DNA from: Lachnospiraceae bacterium
GTDB lineage: Bacteria; Bacillota; Clostridia; Lachnospirales; Lachnospiraceae
Assembly (NCBI GenBank): GCA_017620255.1
Contig: JAFZQU010000008.1
Span: 1 to 46,545, forward strand
DNA: 46,545 nucleotides
Direction of reading: 5' to 3'
Part shown: in pieces, positions 1-8,596 of the stretch
Position numbering within the stretch: position 1 is the first letter of the stretch
Layout of the letters: the number at the start of each line of letters is the position of its first letter
Translations under genes and position numbers: made by a program
Notes under the pieces: generated by a model
Told to the model about the DNA's origin: nothing
Databases searched by the model: none
What the model saw: only the letters and a program-made list of their open reading frames with translations

Positions 1-202
1 CTTTGACGCAATGTAATCTTAATCATATGTGAATTGTCAAGGTGCTCCGGTCTCGTTTGAGGCCGGGGTATTATTATGGGCAAAGCCCTTTACCACAAAC
101 GACAGGGTTATGCAATACCGCCGAAATATTTAGCGCTTACGATAAAATTACTACATGATTGTCTAATTGTTCTTTGAACAGGAACGGGTAGAGGAATATG
201 TA
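1..202. other. Upstream non-coding stretch
   Basis: No convincing gene is visible. There is an imperfect hairpin at 47-66 (CCGG arms around CTC-GTTT-GAG) without a following T-run, and a short GGGCAAAGCCC stem near 78-92 followed by TTTACC. One of these may belong to the end of a transcript entering from the left, but neither is a clear terminator. Confidence 0.3.
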
Positions 203-805
203 ATGAATAAGAAGAATAACGGAGCATTACCGGTTTTAGCACTTGTTTTTGCGTTTGTTTTCCCTGCAGCTGGTATTATACTGGCAATTGTTTCATTAGC
301 AAAGAAAAATGAAAAAAAGGGTTTGTCGATTGCTGCATTGATCATATCGATCATATGGCAGGGAATTTTGTTTATTATTATTGTGGTTATCGGATCGGGC
401 ACATTACTTGTCAGGAGTTTGGCATCTCATGAACGGGACGAGATAAATAATGTTGATGGAAAAAAACTGACGAATTATTACTATGACAGCCCGATTGTAT
501 CCGCAAGATTTTTTCATAGAGAAGAAACCGGGCTTGTATATCAGGACATACCTGAGGACCGGATAGAAGATCTCATCAAGACACTGGATTCATTAACCAT
601 TGAGCATACAAGCGGAATACATAATGATTATTTCTATGGAATGCAGAAGGGAATTGAATGTACACTTGAAGACGGAACGTTCTTTACATTTGATGGAGAA
701 AAACTGGAATATCATGAAAAGGACGGTGACATCAAAAGCAGATTTTTACATCTGGATAAATCCTTCGAGGAAGTGATGAAGGACTTTTTGTTCCACTGTC
801 TTTAA
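203..805 (+). CDS. Small membrane protein with DUF4190-like N-terminus
   Basis: A 200-residue protein. The first 65 residues hold two hydrophobic segments (about residues 8-27 and 38-62) joined by a short Lys-rich loop (AKKNEKKGLS), the layout of DUF4190-type membrane proteins. The remaining 135 residues are polar and probably face outside; I recognise no domain there. The start was set at 203 because GAGG lies 8 nt upstream; the reading frame extends to 167 without a better ribosome binding site. It stands alone, with 158 bp before the next gene. The function is unknown. Confidence 0.7.
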   Translation: MNKKNNGALPVLALVFAFVFPAAGIILAIVSLAKKNEKKGLSIAALIISIIWQGILFIIIVVIGSGTLLVRSLASHERDEINNVDGKKLTNYYYDSPIVSARFFHREETGLVYQDIPEDRIEDLIKTLDSLTIEHTSGIHNDYFYGMQKGIECTLEDGTFFTFDGEKLEYHEKDGDIKSRFLHLDKSFEEVMKDFLFHCL

Positions 806-883
806 AAATATCGTGAGGGGAATTATTTGAAAATAACCGGCTTCATTTGTCACATCACAATGTAAAAACGATATGGTTTTTCC

Positions 884-913
884 TTGTAAATACAGCATTT
901 GCGGTGCTAAAAT
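884..913 (+). promoter_or_regulatory. Candidate promoter for the lipoprotein gene at 964
   Basis: TTGTAA (884-889), an 18-nt spacer and TAAAAT (908-913) form a plausible sigma-A promoter about 50 bp upstream of the start codon. This is pattern evidence only. Confidence 0.4.
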
Positions 914-963
914 ACACCTTGGGGAATGCCCGGAACAATATATATTTATGAGAGGATTGCATT

Positions 964-2202
964 ATGAAAAGAAAGATCAAAACAACCGCGATCGCGTTAT
1001 GCATGGTACTTGCATTTTCGGTTATAAGCGGATGCGGTGAGGAAGAGCAGGATGTAAGTGTTGACCAGCCTGTGCAGGAGGAAGAAGACGGTAAGGGAGA
1101 CCTTATCACGGATGAAAATCAGTTCGCGGATTCGGATGAAGAGATCCCGATCAACGAACTTGCATTAGTGGGTCCTTCCTATACGGGACTTACGGAACTG
1201 TATACAGTTGACAATGAAGACGGAACCTATATCTATCAGGATATGACTGAAGACGGTCTTACCGTTATTACAAACATGTGCTCACACAATTCGCAAAGAG
1301 ACGGACAGGATCCGGATGCGTATGCGGAGAATTATGTTTGTGCTGTTGTTGATGGCGAAGACAGCGCCAGTATCATAAGTTCAAAGTCCGATGAGACCGT
1401 TTCGGAGACAACCACTTATCCTTCATACAGGGTTTACTGGGAGACGGGATCAAATGAGGACAGCAGACAGAACGTCGGCGTTGTTGTTCTTACGGAGTAT
1501 TTCACATTCTACTACGGTTATGGATGCCCGATAGACTATTATGAAGAGAATGCTGATTTCTACGAGAGTGAACTGGACAGTGTGGAACTGATAGACTTTA
1601 CCGGGGCGGAATCGGGTTCGACAGACGATGCCGGTGATGATTCCGGAGAAGAAGGCGGCTTCGCAATTTATCTTGACAAGATCAATGAACTGAAGGCCGC
1701 AGGACTGGCGGATCAGTTTGAACTTGCATATATCAATGATGACGGTGATGATATTCCCGAACTCATTGCAAGTGATTCCACAGGATCTTATGATCATGAA
1801 AATGCATTTATCTTCACGGTCTACAACGGCGAGGTTGTTGAGGTTGCAAGCGTGATCGCAGGCGTTGACGGAGCAAACCTTGACTATGCGATAGGCGCAA
1901 ACGTTATCCACATAAGCGGATCGGTTGCCGGAATGAGGGATATATTCTCAAGGATAGAAGACGGTAAGCTCGAGGAACTGTTTGTTGCCGAGGTATCAAG
2001 CATGGACGAAAATGCAAAGTATTCCATAAACGGAAGCGATGTTAAGGAAAGCGAATACTATGAGCAGATAAATGCATTTATGGAACCTTACAATCCCCTG
2101 GTCCGTATAGCTTATGACGGATTATATGAAGTTGAATACAAGTATGAAAACGGATACGGAGGATTCGAACAGGGAAGTTCGGAAAGCTACAGTCGCAAAT
2201 AA
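964..2202 (+). CDS. Secreted lipoprotein, unknown function
   Basis: A 412-residue protein with a lipoprotein signal: basic start MKRK, hydrophobic core, lipobox VISGC with Cys24, then an acidic linker. It is therefore expected on the outer face of the membrane. Around residues 235-275 it carries an Asp-rich stretch (INDDGDDIPELIA) like the FG-GAP/dockerin-like D-x-DGD-x-x-PELI segments of many clostridial lipoproteins; a similar stretch occurs in the lipoprotein at 30029. An Asp/Gly/Glu-rich linker near residue 215-228 separates two halves. A second lipoprotein gene follows after 19 bp and is probably cotranscribed. No enzymatic motif was recognised. Confidence 0.75.
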   Translation: MKRKIKTTAIALCMVLAFSVISGCGEEEQDVSVDQPVQEEEDGKGDLITDENQFADSDEEIPINELALVGPSYTGLTELYTVDNEDGTYIYQDMTEDGLTVITNMCSHNSQRDGQDPDAYAENYVCAVVDGEDSASIISSKSDETVSETTTYPSYRVYWETGSNEDSRQNVGVVVLTEYFTFYYGYGCPIDYYEENADFYESELDSVELIDFTGAESGSTDDAGDDSGEEGGFAIYLDKINELKAAGLADQFELAYINDDGDDIPELIASDSTGSYDHENAFIFTVYNGEVVEVASVIAGVDGANLDYAIGANVIHISGSVAGMRDIFSRIEDGKLEELFVAEVSSMDENAKYSINGSDVKESEYYEQINAFMEPYNPLVRIAYDGLYEVEYKYENGYGGFEQGSSESYSRK

Positions 2203-2221
2203 GATGACCGGGAAGGATAAA

Positions 2222-3382
2222 ATGATGAAGAAAGTATTGGGAAAAATCAGCATACTCTTAGTTTTCTGTCTGATCATCGGGCTGGTTGGCTGCGGCTCGG
2301 ACGAAGGAGAGCCGGCAAATACTGCTGAGGCCGAAGCGGAAACAGAAGAGGAGTACGAAGCCGAAGAAGAGGCATGGAGCGATCCTGAGGAAACCGATGG
2401 CGGAAACAGCGATGGTGTGGAATTCAATGGCCACTCATATAAGTACATTGACACAGCTGTTTCATGGACAGAGGCGCATGATCTTTGCAATTCGCTGGGC
2501 GGACATCTGGTGTCGATAAACTCACCCGAGGAACAGGAATTTATCGAGAATGAATTTAACGGACTGATGGTCTGGATCGGTGCATACAATAACGGTGCAT
2601 ATGGCGGCGACAAGAACGATTGGCGCTGGGTCACAGACGAAGAATGGAGTTATACAAACTTTGCCGATGGCGAGCCTTCCAATTCAAGCGGAGAAGAATG
2701 GTTCGGGTGCATCTGGACAGACATGAAGTGGAACGATCTTCGCGAAGGCGATCCGGGCAGCCGCCTGTCAGGCTTTATATGTGAATTTGATGACCGGCCG
2801 GATGTCTTCGAAGGAGGCGAGATCGTAGCAGCCGCTCCTGAGGAGGTAGCAAAGGAAGAGAAGTCGCAGGAGGAAGATCCGTACTTTAAAGATGTCGGAA
2901 AAGGCAGATACAGGATCATGTCCAAAGAAAGAGGAGTCTATATCGAATATCCTTACGATTATTATGCCAATGTGGAAGGCGATGATGCCTTACTCGCCTT
3001 TGATGGTGATGGCGCATATGTGATCGCCAGAAATATCACCACGGAAGCCATGGATTATCAGGGGGATACAAAGGCGTTCTGCAAGGCCAAGATTGAGGAA
3101 CAGCTTCAGAGTGATTTCAAAATGTTATTCGGAAACTCCACGGGTATGGACAACGTGAAGCGTAAAAGCGGCGGTGGTGACCTGGTATGTGAGGTCAGGG
3201 CAAATATATGGAATGGAAAGTATGATATGAACTGCCAGTCGGCGGTAAGAACCTCGAAGGGCGATAACGGCACATATCTGATCCTTACAACCTGTTTCTG
3301 GAAATATAATAATAAGACGAGCGCTCAGCATTCAACCGAGTATATTACGGGAGCTTGCGGCATCGGAACGATGTATCAGTAA
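2222..3382 (+). CDS. Lipoprotein with a C-type-lectin-like domain
   Basis: A 386-residue lipoprotein: MMKK start, hydrophobic core and lipobox GLVGC, then a Glu-rich linker. Residues about 65-190 form a C-type-lectin-like domain, shown by the ordered motifs FNGHSYKY, W-x-EAHDLCNSLGGHLVSI, the WIGAY core (WIGL position), WRWVTDEEW, FADGEP, CIW and FICEFDD. The C-terminal 190 residues are unrecognised. The start is at 2222 or 2225, because GGAAGG lies just upstream (2211-2216); the in-frame ATG at 2114 lies inside the previous gene. It probably binds a glycan or protein ligand at the cell surface; the ligand cannot be read from the sequence. Confidence 0.82.
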   Translation: MMKKVLGKISILLVFCLIIGLVGCGSDEGEPANTAEAEAETEEEYEAEEEAWSDPEETDGGNSDGVEFNGHSYKYIDTAVSWTEAHDLCNSLGGHLVSINSPEEQEFIENEFNGLMVWIGAYNNGAYGGDKNDWRWVTDEEWSYTNFADGEPSNSSGEEWFGCIWTDMKWNDLREGDPGSRLSGFICEFDDRPDVFEGGEIVAAAPEEVAKEEKSQEEDPYFKDVGKGRYRIMSKERGVYIEYPYDYYANVEGDDALLAFDGDGAYVIARNITTEAMDYQGDTKAFCKAKIEEQLQSDFKMLFGNSTGMDNVKRKSGGGDLVCEVRANIWNGKYDMNCQSAVRTSKGDNGTYLILTTCFWKYNNKTSAQHSTEYITGACGIGTMYQ

Positions 3383-3400
3383 AAAGATCCCCGGCGCATA

Positions 3401-3431
3401 AAAAGACCGGCGGCATATGCCGCCGGCCTTT
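3401..3431. terminator. Bidirectional terminator between convergent lipoprotein genes
   Basis: A perfect 20-bp palindrome (3407-3426, CCGGCGGCATATGCCGCCGG) is flanked by AAAAG on the left and CCTTTTA on the right. It lies between the stop codons of the convergent genes ending at 3382 and 3444 and can serve both. Confidence 0.85.
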
Positions 3432-3443
3432 TATGTTCTTTGT

Positions 3444-3839
3444 TCAATTGGTGCAGTGATCGGATCTTACATAGTGCATCTCTCCGTCTTGTCCGCTGTA
3501 CAGTTCGTAGAAATCTTCTTCCTCCGGCTCGTAGAAGCCTATTATGAACTCGCTTCCGTCATAGATACTGTAAAGATATCCGACAGATCCGTCGGGGTTT
3601 TCATATTCTTCCCGTTTTAATTCGCCTTCGTAATTAACAGTGTCTTCATAACTGTACGATTCGACATGACCGTTTGCATCAATGGAAAGATGTCCGTTTT
3701 CTAAGGACCCGTCCACATACCAGTCACCGGCAAATTTCGAAAAGTCGGCATCTTCGCTTTTCTTTCCCTCAGATCCGCATCCGATGGCAAAGACAGATAT
3801 AGCGGCAAAAAGACTGATCAATACGATACTTTTTTTCAT
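3444..3839 (-). CDS. Small secreted lipoprotein, unknown function
   Basis: A 131-residue protein with a signal peptide (MKKSIVLISLFAAISVFAIGC) ending in lipobox AIGC, followed by a Lys/Asp-rich linker. The mature part reads like a short beta-rich fold (W-Y-V-D-G-S, then alternating Tyr/Glu strands) as in small lipocalin-like clostridial lipoproteins; this is only an impression. The start was chosen at the signal peptide; the frame stays open to 3998 but that extension overlaps the promoter. An AGAAGG site lies about 12 nt upstream, a long spacing. Confidence 0.7.
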   Translation of the reverse strand: MKKSIVLISLFAAISVFAIGCGSEGKKSEDADFSKFAGDWYVDGSLENGHLSIDANGHVESYSYEDTVNYEGELKREEYENPDGSVGYLYSIYDGSEFIIGFYEPEEEDFYELYSGQDGEMHYVRSDHCTN

Positions 3840-3906
3840 TATTTGTCCAACCCTTCTTTCCATGTTTGTTTGGAATGGCATGTAAAAATGATTACTTATT
3901 TTTGAA

Positions 3907-3936
3907 ATTGTATCATACAATGTGATAAAAGTGCAA
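3907..3936 (-). promoter_or_regulatory. Candidate promoter for the small lipoprotein
   Basis: On the minus strand TTGCAC (3931-3936) and TACAAT (3907-3912) are separated by 18 nt, about 70 bp upstream of the start codon at 3839. Confidence 0.4.
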
Positions 3937-3981
3937 GTTAGAAAGGAACGTCCGAAACAACGGGGCGGATTCCATTTTTGA

Positions 3982-4010
3982 TTGAAAGAAAGTAGCAAAA
4001 TCGGTACAAT
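3982..4010 (+). promoter_or_regulatory. Promoter for polyphosphate:AMP phosphotransferase
   Basis: TTGAAA (3982-3987), a 17-nt spacer and TACAAT (4005-4010) lie 48 bp upstream of the start at 4058. Confidence 0.55.
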
Positions 4011-4057
4011 AAAGATAGGTAATGTTGCGTAACAGGTGTATCCGAAAGGAGGCAGAC

Positions 4058-5530
4058 ATGTTAAAGGATTTTGTCAGGACAGAGCGTATGACTGAGAAAG
4101 AGCGCAGGGCTAAGATCAGGGAAGAGCGGGATCATTTATTTTCCTCGCAGATGAAGATAAAGGACGCGAAGCTTCCCGTGATGGTCATCTTCGAAGGCTG
4201 GAATACCGCAGGCAAAGGCGAGATCATCGGCAAGGTGATCCGCAACATCGACCCCAGGTTTTTTAAGGTTGCGACGATGGACAGGCAGCCGAGCGAGGAG
4301 GAAAAGAGATACCCGTTTCTCTACAGATTCATAAAGGAGATCCCGGAGACCGGAAAGTTCCGCTTCTTCGACACCTGCTGGATGGAGGAAGTAGTCGACG
4401 GCGTGATCGAGGGGACGCTTTCCGAAGAGGACTACAAAAAGCGTGTACACTCCGTCAATATTCTGGAAAGGCAGCTTTGCGACAACGGATATCTTGTCAT
4501 TAAGTTCTTTTTCCATATTTCCAAAAAGGAGCAGAAAAAGCGTCTGGAAAAGCTGAGTGGCAGCAAGGATACCAAATGGCGCGTGGATAAGGAGGACCTG
4601 TTCCAGAATAAGAACTATGACAGGTTCCTGGATCTGTATGAAAGATATCTCGACGATACCAACGCGTCCAGAACCCCCTGGTATATCATAGATGCCGAAG
4701 ACAAGAAGACGGCCGAACTTCAGGTGCTCAGTTTCCTGAATCAGGGAATCGACATTGCACTTACGAACCAGAAGATGAACGTGCCGATCCTTCAGAATAC
4801 GTTTCCCATGCAGAAACTGCCGAAGCTTTCGGAAATACCGCTTGACGACAAGGTTCTGACCGAAGAGGAATATGATGCCAAACTCGACAGCCTGCAGAAG
4901 GAATTAAAGGATCTCGGTAATAAGATCTACAGGAAAAAGATCCCTGTGATCATCGCATATGAAGGTTGGGATGCCGCCGGAAAGGGCGGGAACATAAAAA
5001 GGATCACGGAGGCACTGGATCCGAGAGATTATGTCGTGGAGCCGATCGCAAGTCCGGAGCCGCATGAAAAGGCAAGACATTATCTCTGGCGTTTCTGGAC
5101 AAGACTTCCCAAGACCGGTCATATCACCATATTTGACCGCACCTGGTACGGCAGGGTCATGGTGGAAAGGCTTGAGGGCTTTTGCTCCGAAAATGACTGG
5201 CAGCGGGCCTACAACGAGATCAATGAGTTTGAAAAAGAACTGTCCGACTGGGGCGCAGTGATCATTAAGTTCTGGGTGCAGATCGACAAGGATACCCAGC
5301 TGGAGCGCTTCAATGACAGACAGAATACACCCGAAAAGCAGTGGAAGATCACCGATGAAGACTGGAGAAACAGGGAGAAATGGGATCTTTATGAGACTGC
5401 CATAGACGAGATGATCGAAAAGACGAGTACAGCCTTTGCACCCTGGCATGTTCTGGAATCCGTGGATAAGAAATACGCCAGGATCAAGGCGCTGAAGATC
5501 GTGATCGAGGAGATTAAAAAGAGACTGTGA
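4058..5530 (+). CDS. pap: Polyphosphate:AMP phosphotransferase (two-domain PPK2)
   Basis: A 490-residue protein with two tandem PPK2-type kinase domains, the architecture of class II PPK2 enzymes that transfer phosphate from polyphosphate to AMP, giving ADP. Domain 1 has Walker A GWNTAGKG (residues 47-54); domain 2 has GWDAAGKG (303-310) and the lid/Walker-B-like FDRTWYGR (359-366). In domain 1 the equivalent is FDTCWMEE (104-111), lacking the usual Arg residues, so only domain 2 is likely catalytic. The start at 4058 has AAAGGAGG 5 nt upstream; the upstream ATG at 4022 has none. It overlaps the following GNAT gene by 4 nt. Expected in the cytoplasm, in nucleotide and phosphate-stress metabolism. 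Confidence 0.93.
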   Translation: MLKDFVRTERMTEKERRAKIREERDHLFSSQMKIKDAKLPVMVIFEGWNTAGKGEIIGKVIRNIDPRFFKVATMDRQPSEEEKRYPFLYRFIKEIPETGKFRFFDTCWMEEVVDGVIEGTLSEEDYKKRVHSVNILERQLCDNGYLVIKFFFHISKKEQKKRLEKLSGSKDTKWRVDKEDLFQNKNYDRFLDLYERYLDDTNASRTPWYIIDAEDKKTAELQVLSFLNQGIDIALTNQKMNVPILQNTFPMQKLPKLSEIPLDDKVLTEEEYDAKLDSLQKELKDLGNKIYRKKIPVIIAYEGWDAAGKGGNIKRITEALDPRDYVVEPIASPEPHEKARHYLWRFWTRLPKTGHITIFDRTWYGRVMVERLEGFCSENDWQRAYNEINEFEKELSDWGAVIIKFWVQIDKDTQLERFNDRQNTPEKQWKITDEDWRNREKWDLYETAIDEMIEKTSTAFAPWHVLESVDKKYARIKALKIVIEEIKKRL

Positions 5531-6081
5531 TAAAAACGTTTACGATCAGCGGCAAAACAGAAAAAGAATTCCGCCTTGTGGAGATTGGGCCTGAACATGT
5601 TGAACAGTATCTGGATTTCATGCATCAGGTATCCTCCGATTCGCACTTTATGAACAGATACGGAGATGAAGTTTTGCTGGATGCAGAAGCTGTTCAGGTT
5701 GAGAGAGAGCGGATCCAAGCGATCAATGATGACGACAGAGAGATCAGGCTGTCTGTTTTTGACGGCGAAAAGATCGTCGGTAATATAGTGGTCAGACGCA
5801 TTTCAAAACACAGGAAAACAGCGCACCGATGCAGTATCGGGATCGGGATCCGCAAAGAATACCACGGCATGGGTCTGGGTACTTTTCTTATGGAACAGGC
5901 GGTCGCCTTTGCAAAAGAGGCGGGCTATACCAACATGGAGCTTGGCGTTTTGTCCGATAATCTGCCGGCGCAGGGCCTCTATAAGAAAATGGGTTTCATT
6001 GAGTGCGGCCGGATCCCGGAAGCCTTCAGACTGGACGATGGCACCACCGCCGATGAGATCGTCATGTACAGAAAGCTGTAA
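5527..6081 (+). CDS. GNAT-family N-acetyltransferase
   Basis: A 184-residue protein of the acetyl-CoA-dependent N-acetyltransferase fold. Motif A is visible as SIGIGIRKEYHGMGLGTFLM (about residues 104-123, with the acetyl-CoA pyrophosphate-binding YHGMGLG), followed by NLPAQGLYKKMGF typical of motif B. It starts with GTG inside the stop codon of pap (GTGA overlap), so the two are translationally coupled. The substrate cannot be told; the RimI/RimJ-like layout would fit a protein, polyamine or small amine acceptor. Confidence 0.85.
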   Translation: MIKTFTISGKTEKEFRLVEIGPEHVEQYLDFMHQVSSDSHFMNRYGDEVLLDAEAVQVERERIQAINDDDREIRLSVFDGEKIVGNIVVRRISKHRKTAHRCSIGIGIRKEYHGMGLGTFLMEQAVAFAKEAGYTNMELGVLSDNLPAQGLYKKMGFIECGRIPEAFRLDDGTTADEIVMYRKL

Positions 6082-6096
6082 GTGGACCGGCAGGGA

Positions 6097-6861
6097 TCAC
6101 TCACTGTATTTTTCATACCTGCACTGCTCATGCACCTGTTTCCCGAGAAGCGTGACAGCCTGTTTCGGACAGGAGCTGATACAGCGGTAGCACATGGTGC
6201 AGGAAGAAGCGGCGACGGCTTTCCCGTCTTTGACCGTGAGATTCCCTGTCGGACAGTTTTTTACGCAGAGACCGCAACCGGTACAGGCATCGCTGATCTT
6301 CAGCTTGCTGCTGTAGCCGGTTGTTTTGTTATAAAACCACAGGCGCTGCCCGAAGAGGCCTGCCAGATGCGCTGCAAAGCCAAGCCCTTCTTTCGGATAC
6401 GTTCCGGATGCAAGGACCTGTTTTGCAGCGTTTTCCAGTTTCCTATCCGCTTCCCGGATGATCTTTTGATTTTCTTCCAAGGTCTTTTTCAGCAGTTTGC
6501 TGTCGCAGACCGAGTCGGGCATTTTCACCTGCAGACCGCCTGTGACCGTAGCTCCGTATTTCTTCAAAAGCCTTGCCGCGCAGCCCGTTCCGTCCCCTGA
6601 AAACATGCCCATGGTCGTCAGGCAGAAGACCGATTTGTTCTTCCAGACCGCACGGTTGGTGTTGATAAAATCCCTGACAAGATACGGGATATTTGAAAAC
6701 TGCGTCGGATAGGCCAGGACGATCCCGTCGTTTTTACGGATCCCTTCCAATGCCCGCTCATCTTCGATCGGGAGCATTTCCGCACCCGGTTCCCATACGG
6801 ATAAGAGTTTTTCGACACAGTGTTTTGTATTTCCCGTTCCGCTTAAATAGATTCCGATCAT
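6097..6861 (-). CDS. EFR1-family flavodoxin/ferredoxin fusion
   Basis: A 254-residue redox protein. The N-terminal part is flavodoxin-like (LSGTGNTKHCV phosphate loop at residues 7-17, then AYPTQFSNIP). The C-terminal part carries two 4Fe-4S motifs, CTGCGLCVKNCP (about 192-203) and CTMCYRCISSCP (about 220-231). This is the EFR1 ferrodoxin pattern common in anaerobes. It is the last gene of a three-gene operon (hydrolase, TetR, EFR1), overlapping the TetR gene by ATGA. It probably moves electrons between flavin and iron-sulfur partners in the cytoplasm; the partner is unknown. Confidence 0.9.
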   Translation of the reverse strand: MIGIYLSGTGNTKHCVEKLLSVWEPGAEMLPIEDERALEGIRKNDGIVLAYPTQFSNIPYLVRDFINTNRAVWKNKSVFCLTTMGMFSGDGTGCAARLLKKYGATVTGGLQVKMPDSVCDSKLLKKTLEENQKIIREADRKLENAAKQVLASGTYPKEGLGFAAHLAGLFGQRLWFYNKTTGYSSKLKISDACTGCGLCVKNCPTGNLTVKDGKAVAASSCTMCYRCISSCPKQAVTLLGKQVHEQCRYEKYSE

Positions 6862-7439
6862 CGTAAAAGTACCTCACCTTCTATTTCTGTTTCCCAGTCA
6901 AATGAAACCGATACGCCGGACATGCAGGCGATCGAAGCCAGGCCGTGCGCGCTGGCCCAAAGCTGCAGGATCTCTATCTCCTGTTCTTTTTTGCTCTTTT
7001 TGATCTTCTTTTCCTTCAGGTATTTCAGGTAGGTTTCCTTGAGCAGCGTAAACGGCGGGTAATCATCCGGATACTGTCTGTCCGTCTGCAAGTGTGCGAT
7101 CAGGTTCTGGCTACTGAAGAGAAACCGGAAATAATCCGGATGGCGGATGAAGAATGAAACATAGCGCCTGCCCATGGCAACGAGTGCGCATTCCGTGTCA
7201 GGCTGATCCTTTGTCGCATCGTTCAGTTCTTCCATGAACCGGTCTGTCACGCTCGCCTTCATGGCTCCGATCAGTGCTTCCTTGTCCCTAAAGTGCGCAT
7301 ACGGCGCCGCATGCGAGACTTCACAGGCTGAAGCGACCTTGCGAAGAGACAGGCCTGCTTCCCCGCTTTCGTTAATGATCTTTATACCGGCATCGATCAG
7401 AGCCTGCCGCAGATTTCCATGATGATAATGATCACTCAT
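6858..7439 (-). CDS. TetR/AcrR-family transcriptional regulator
   Basis: A 193-residue regulator. Residues 5-52 give the TetR N-terminal helix-turn-helix (YHHGNLRQALIDAG, then LSLRKVASACEVSHAAPYAHFRDKEAL). The C-terminal half is the effector/dimerisation domain of the WHG-type TetR group. It overlaps the genes on both sides (8 nt with the hydrolase, 4 nt with EFR1). Two near-identical 19-bp palindromes at 8546-8564 and 8578-8596, in the divergent promoter region upstream of this operon, are the obvious candidate operators, so it probably represses its own operon and possibly the ABC exporter. Confidence 0.92.
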   Translation of the reverse strand: MSDHYHHGNLRQALIDAGIKIINESGEAGLSLRKVASACEVSHAAPYAHFRDKEALIGAMKASVTDRFMEELNDATKDQPDTECALVAMGRRYVSFFIRHPDYFRFLFSSQNLIAHLQTDRQYPDDYPPFTLLKETYLKYLKEKKIKKSKKEQEIEILQLWASAHGLASIACMSGVSVSFDWETEIEGEVLLR

Positions 7440-8535
7440 TTGTTCCCTCCCCGCATTTTTCCTTGATCTCTTTCAGAACGGCACAGGTTTCTGCCGGGTT
7501 TTCCCACAGCGGACTGTGCGCCGCGTTGCTGATCTTATAGAAGCCTTTGTCAGGGGCTTTCAGCATCTCTTCATAGTCTTTTACCAGTTCCCACGGACAG
7601 TTGTAGTCTGACTCCCCGCTGATAAAATAGGCGGGAATGAATAGTTCCGGGATCTCCGTGCGGTAGTCAAAACCTTTAAGCTGCGCCTGCAGCGGTGTCT
7701 TGCGATACATCTTCATGGCCGGTACATATTGCAGTTTTTCTCTTACCGTGTAACAGCGGCAGAAGAGGATCGGCAGAACGATCCCGGTAAATTCGCTCTT
7801 GTCCTTAATAGTGCCGCCGCCTGCTTTATGGAGCAGCGCGATGTATTCATACCAGTCCCTGCAGCGTACCGTATCCTCATCCGTTCTTTCAACCGCTGTC
7901 TCCAGCTTTTTTAGGGACCGGCTGTCGTTCCGGGCTGTGAACACATCTTTCATGAAGTTGTAGATGATCGTATCCTCCTCCGGGGAATCCGTCACGCACT
8001 GTGCCATGCCGATCACGGCGATATAGTCTTCCGGATACATTGCGGCCGCACGCAGCGCGATGTGGCTTCCGCCCGAAAATCCCATGATATAGATCTTTTC
8101 TTTGGCAAAGCGTTCTTTCAGGTACAGGGTGACATCGTGCACATCCTTCAGGATGTTTTCAAGCGTGATCTCTCTCGTGTCATAAGACGCATCGTAAGCG
8201 ATCCCCATATCCCTGTAATCCCAGTAGACGATGGTAAAATCATCCTCGATCTGCATGTCCCCGTATTTGTCGGTAAATACGTAATCGTCTGTGCCGGGTC
8301 CGCTTGAGACAAAGAGCAGGACAGGGTTGTCCGTGTTTTTGCTGTTGATGAAAAAACCGTTCGGCGCGCCGTTTATATCCGTCACGAACTTTTCCGACAG
8401 ACTCTTTTCATCTTCGTATGTCCTTATCTTACCCGGACTCATCAGGACCCATATCACAGGCAGGATCACGAGTAATGCAGCAACTGTCAAAAGAATGATC
8501 ATATGTGTTTTCCCGGCTTTCTTTTTGATCTTCAT
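7432..8535 (-). CDS. Membrane-anchored alpha/beta hydrolase (proline iminopeptidase-like)
   Basis: A 367-residue protein with an N-terminal basic stretch and a membrane segment (about residues 12-33), then an alpha/beta-hydrolase fold outside the membrane. Visible catalytic elements are the oxyanion-type SSGPG, the nucleophile elbow GFSGGS, an Asp in SGESDYNCP and a His in NAAHSPLWENP, matching the prolyl-aminopeptidase-like group. The start at 8535 gives the expected signal anchor; the upstream sequence has only a weak GGGG site. It is the first gene of the operon, directly downstream of the palindrome pair. The substrate is unknown. Confidence 0.85.
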   Translation of the reverse strand: MKIKKKAGKTHMIILLTVAALLVILPVIWVLMSPGKIRTYEDEKSLSEKFVTDINGAPNGFFINSKNTDNPVLLFVSSGPGTDDYVFTDKYGDMQIEDDFTIVYWDYRDMGIAYDASYDTREITLENILKDVHDVTLYLKERFAKEKIYIMGFSGGSHIALRAAAMYPEDYIAVIGMAQCVTDSPEEDTIIYNFMKDVFTARNDSRSLKKLETAVERTDEDTVRCRDWYEYIALLHKAGGGTIKDKSEFTGIVLPILFCRCYTVREKLQYVPAMKMYRKTPLQAQLKGFDYRTEIPELFIPAYFISGESDYNCPWELVKDYEEMLKAPDKGFYKISNAAHSPLWENPAETCAVLKEIKEKCGEGTNE

Positions 8536-8545
8536 ATGTACCCCA

Positions 8546-8596
8546 ATCTTTACACTGTAAAGATAATGATAACACAAATCTTTACATTGTCAAGAT
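8546..8596. promoter_or_regulatory. Twin TetR operator in a divergent promoter
   Basis: ATCTTTACACTGTAAAGAT (8546-8564) is a perfect palindrome with 9-nt arms and one central base. A second copy, ATCTTTACATTGTCAAGAT (8578-8596), differs by one arm mismatch. They start 32 bp apart, about three helical turns. On the minus strand TTGACA (8588-8593), a 16-nt spacer and TATCAT form the hydrolase-operon promoter, so copy two covers the -35 and copy one sits just after the -10. On the plus strand an extended -10, TGTTATAAT (8598-8606), for the ABC genes adjoins copy two. TetR binding is inferred from position and symmetry. Confidence 0.8.

Noticed and set aside
47-92. Terminator at the left edge of the window
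   Set aside because: The two small hairpins lack a convincing T-run and the gene they would end is outside the window.
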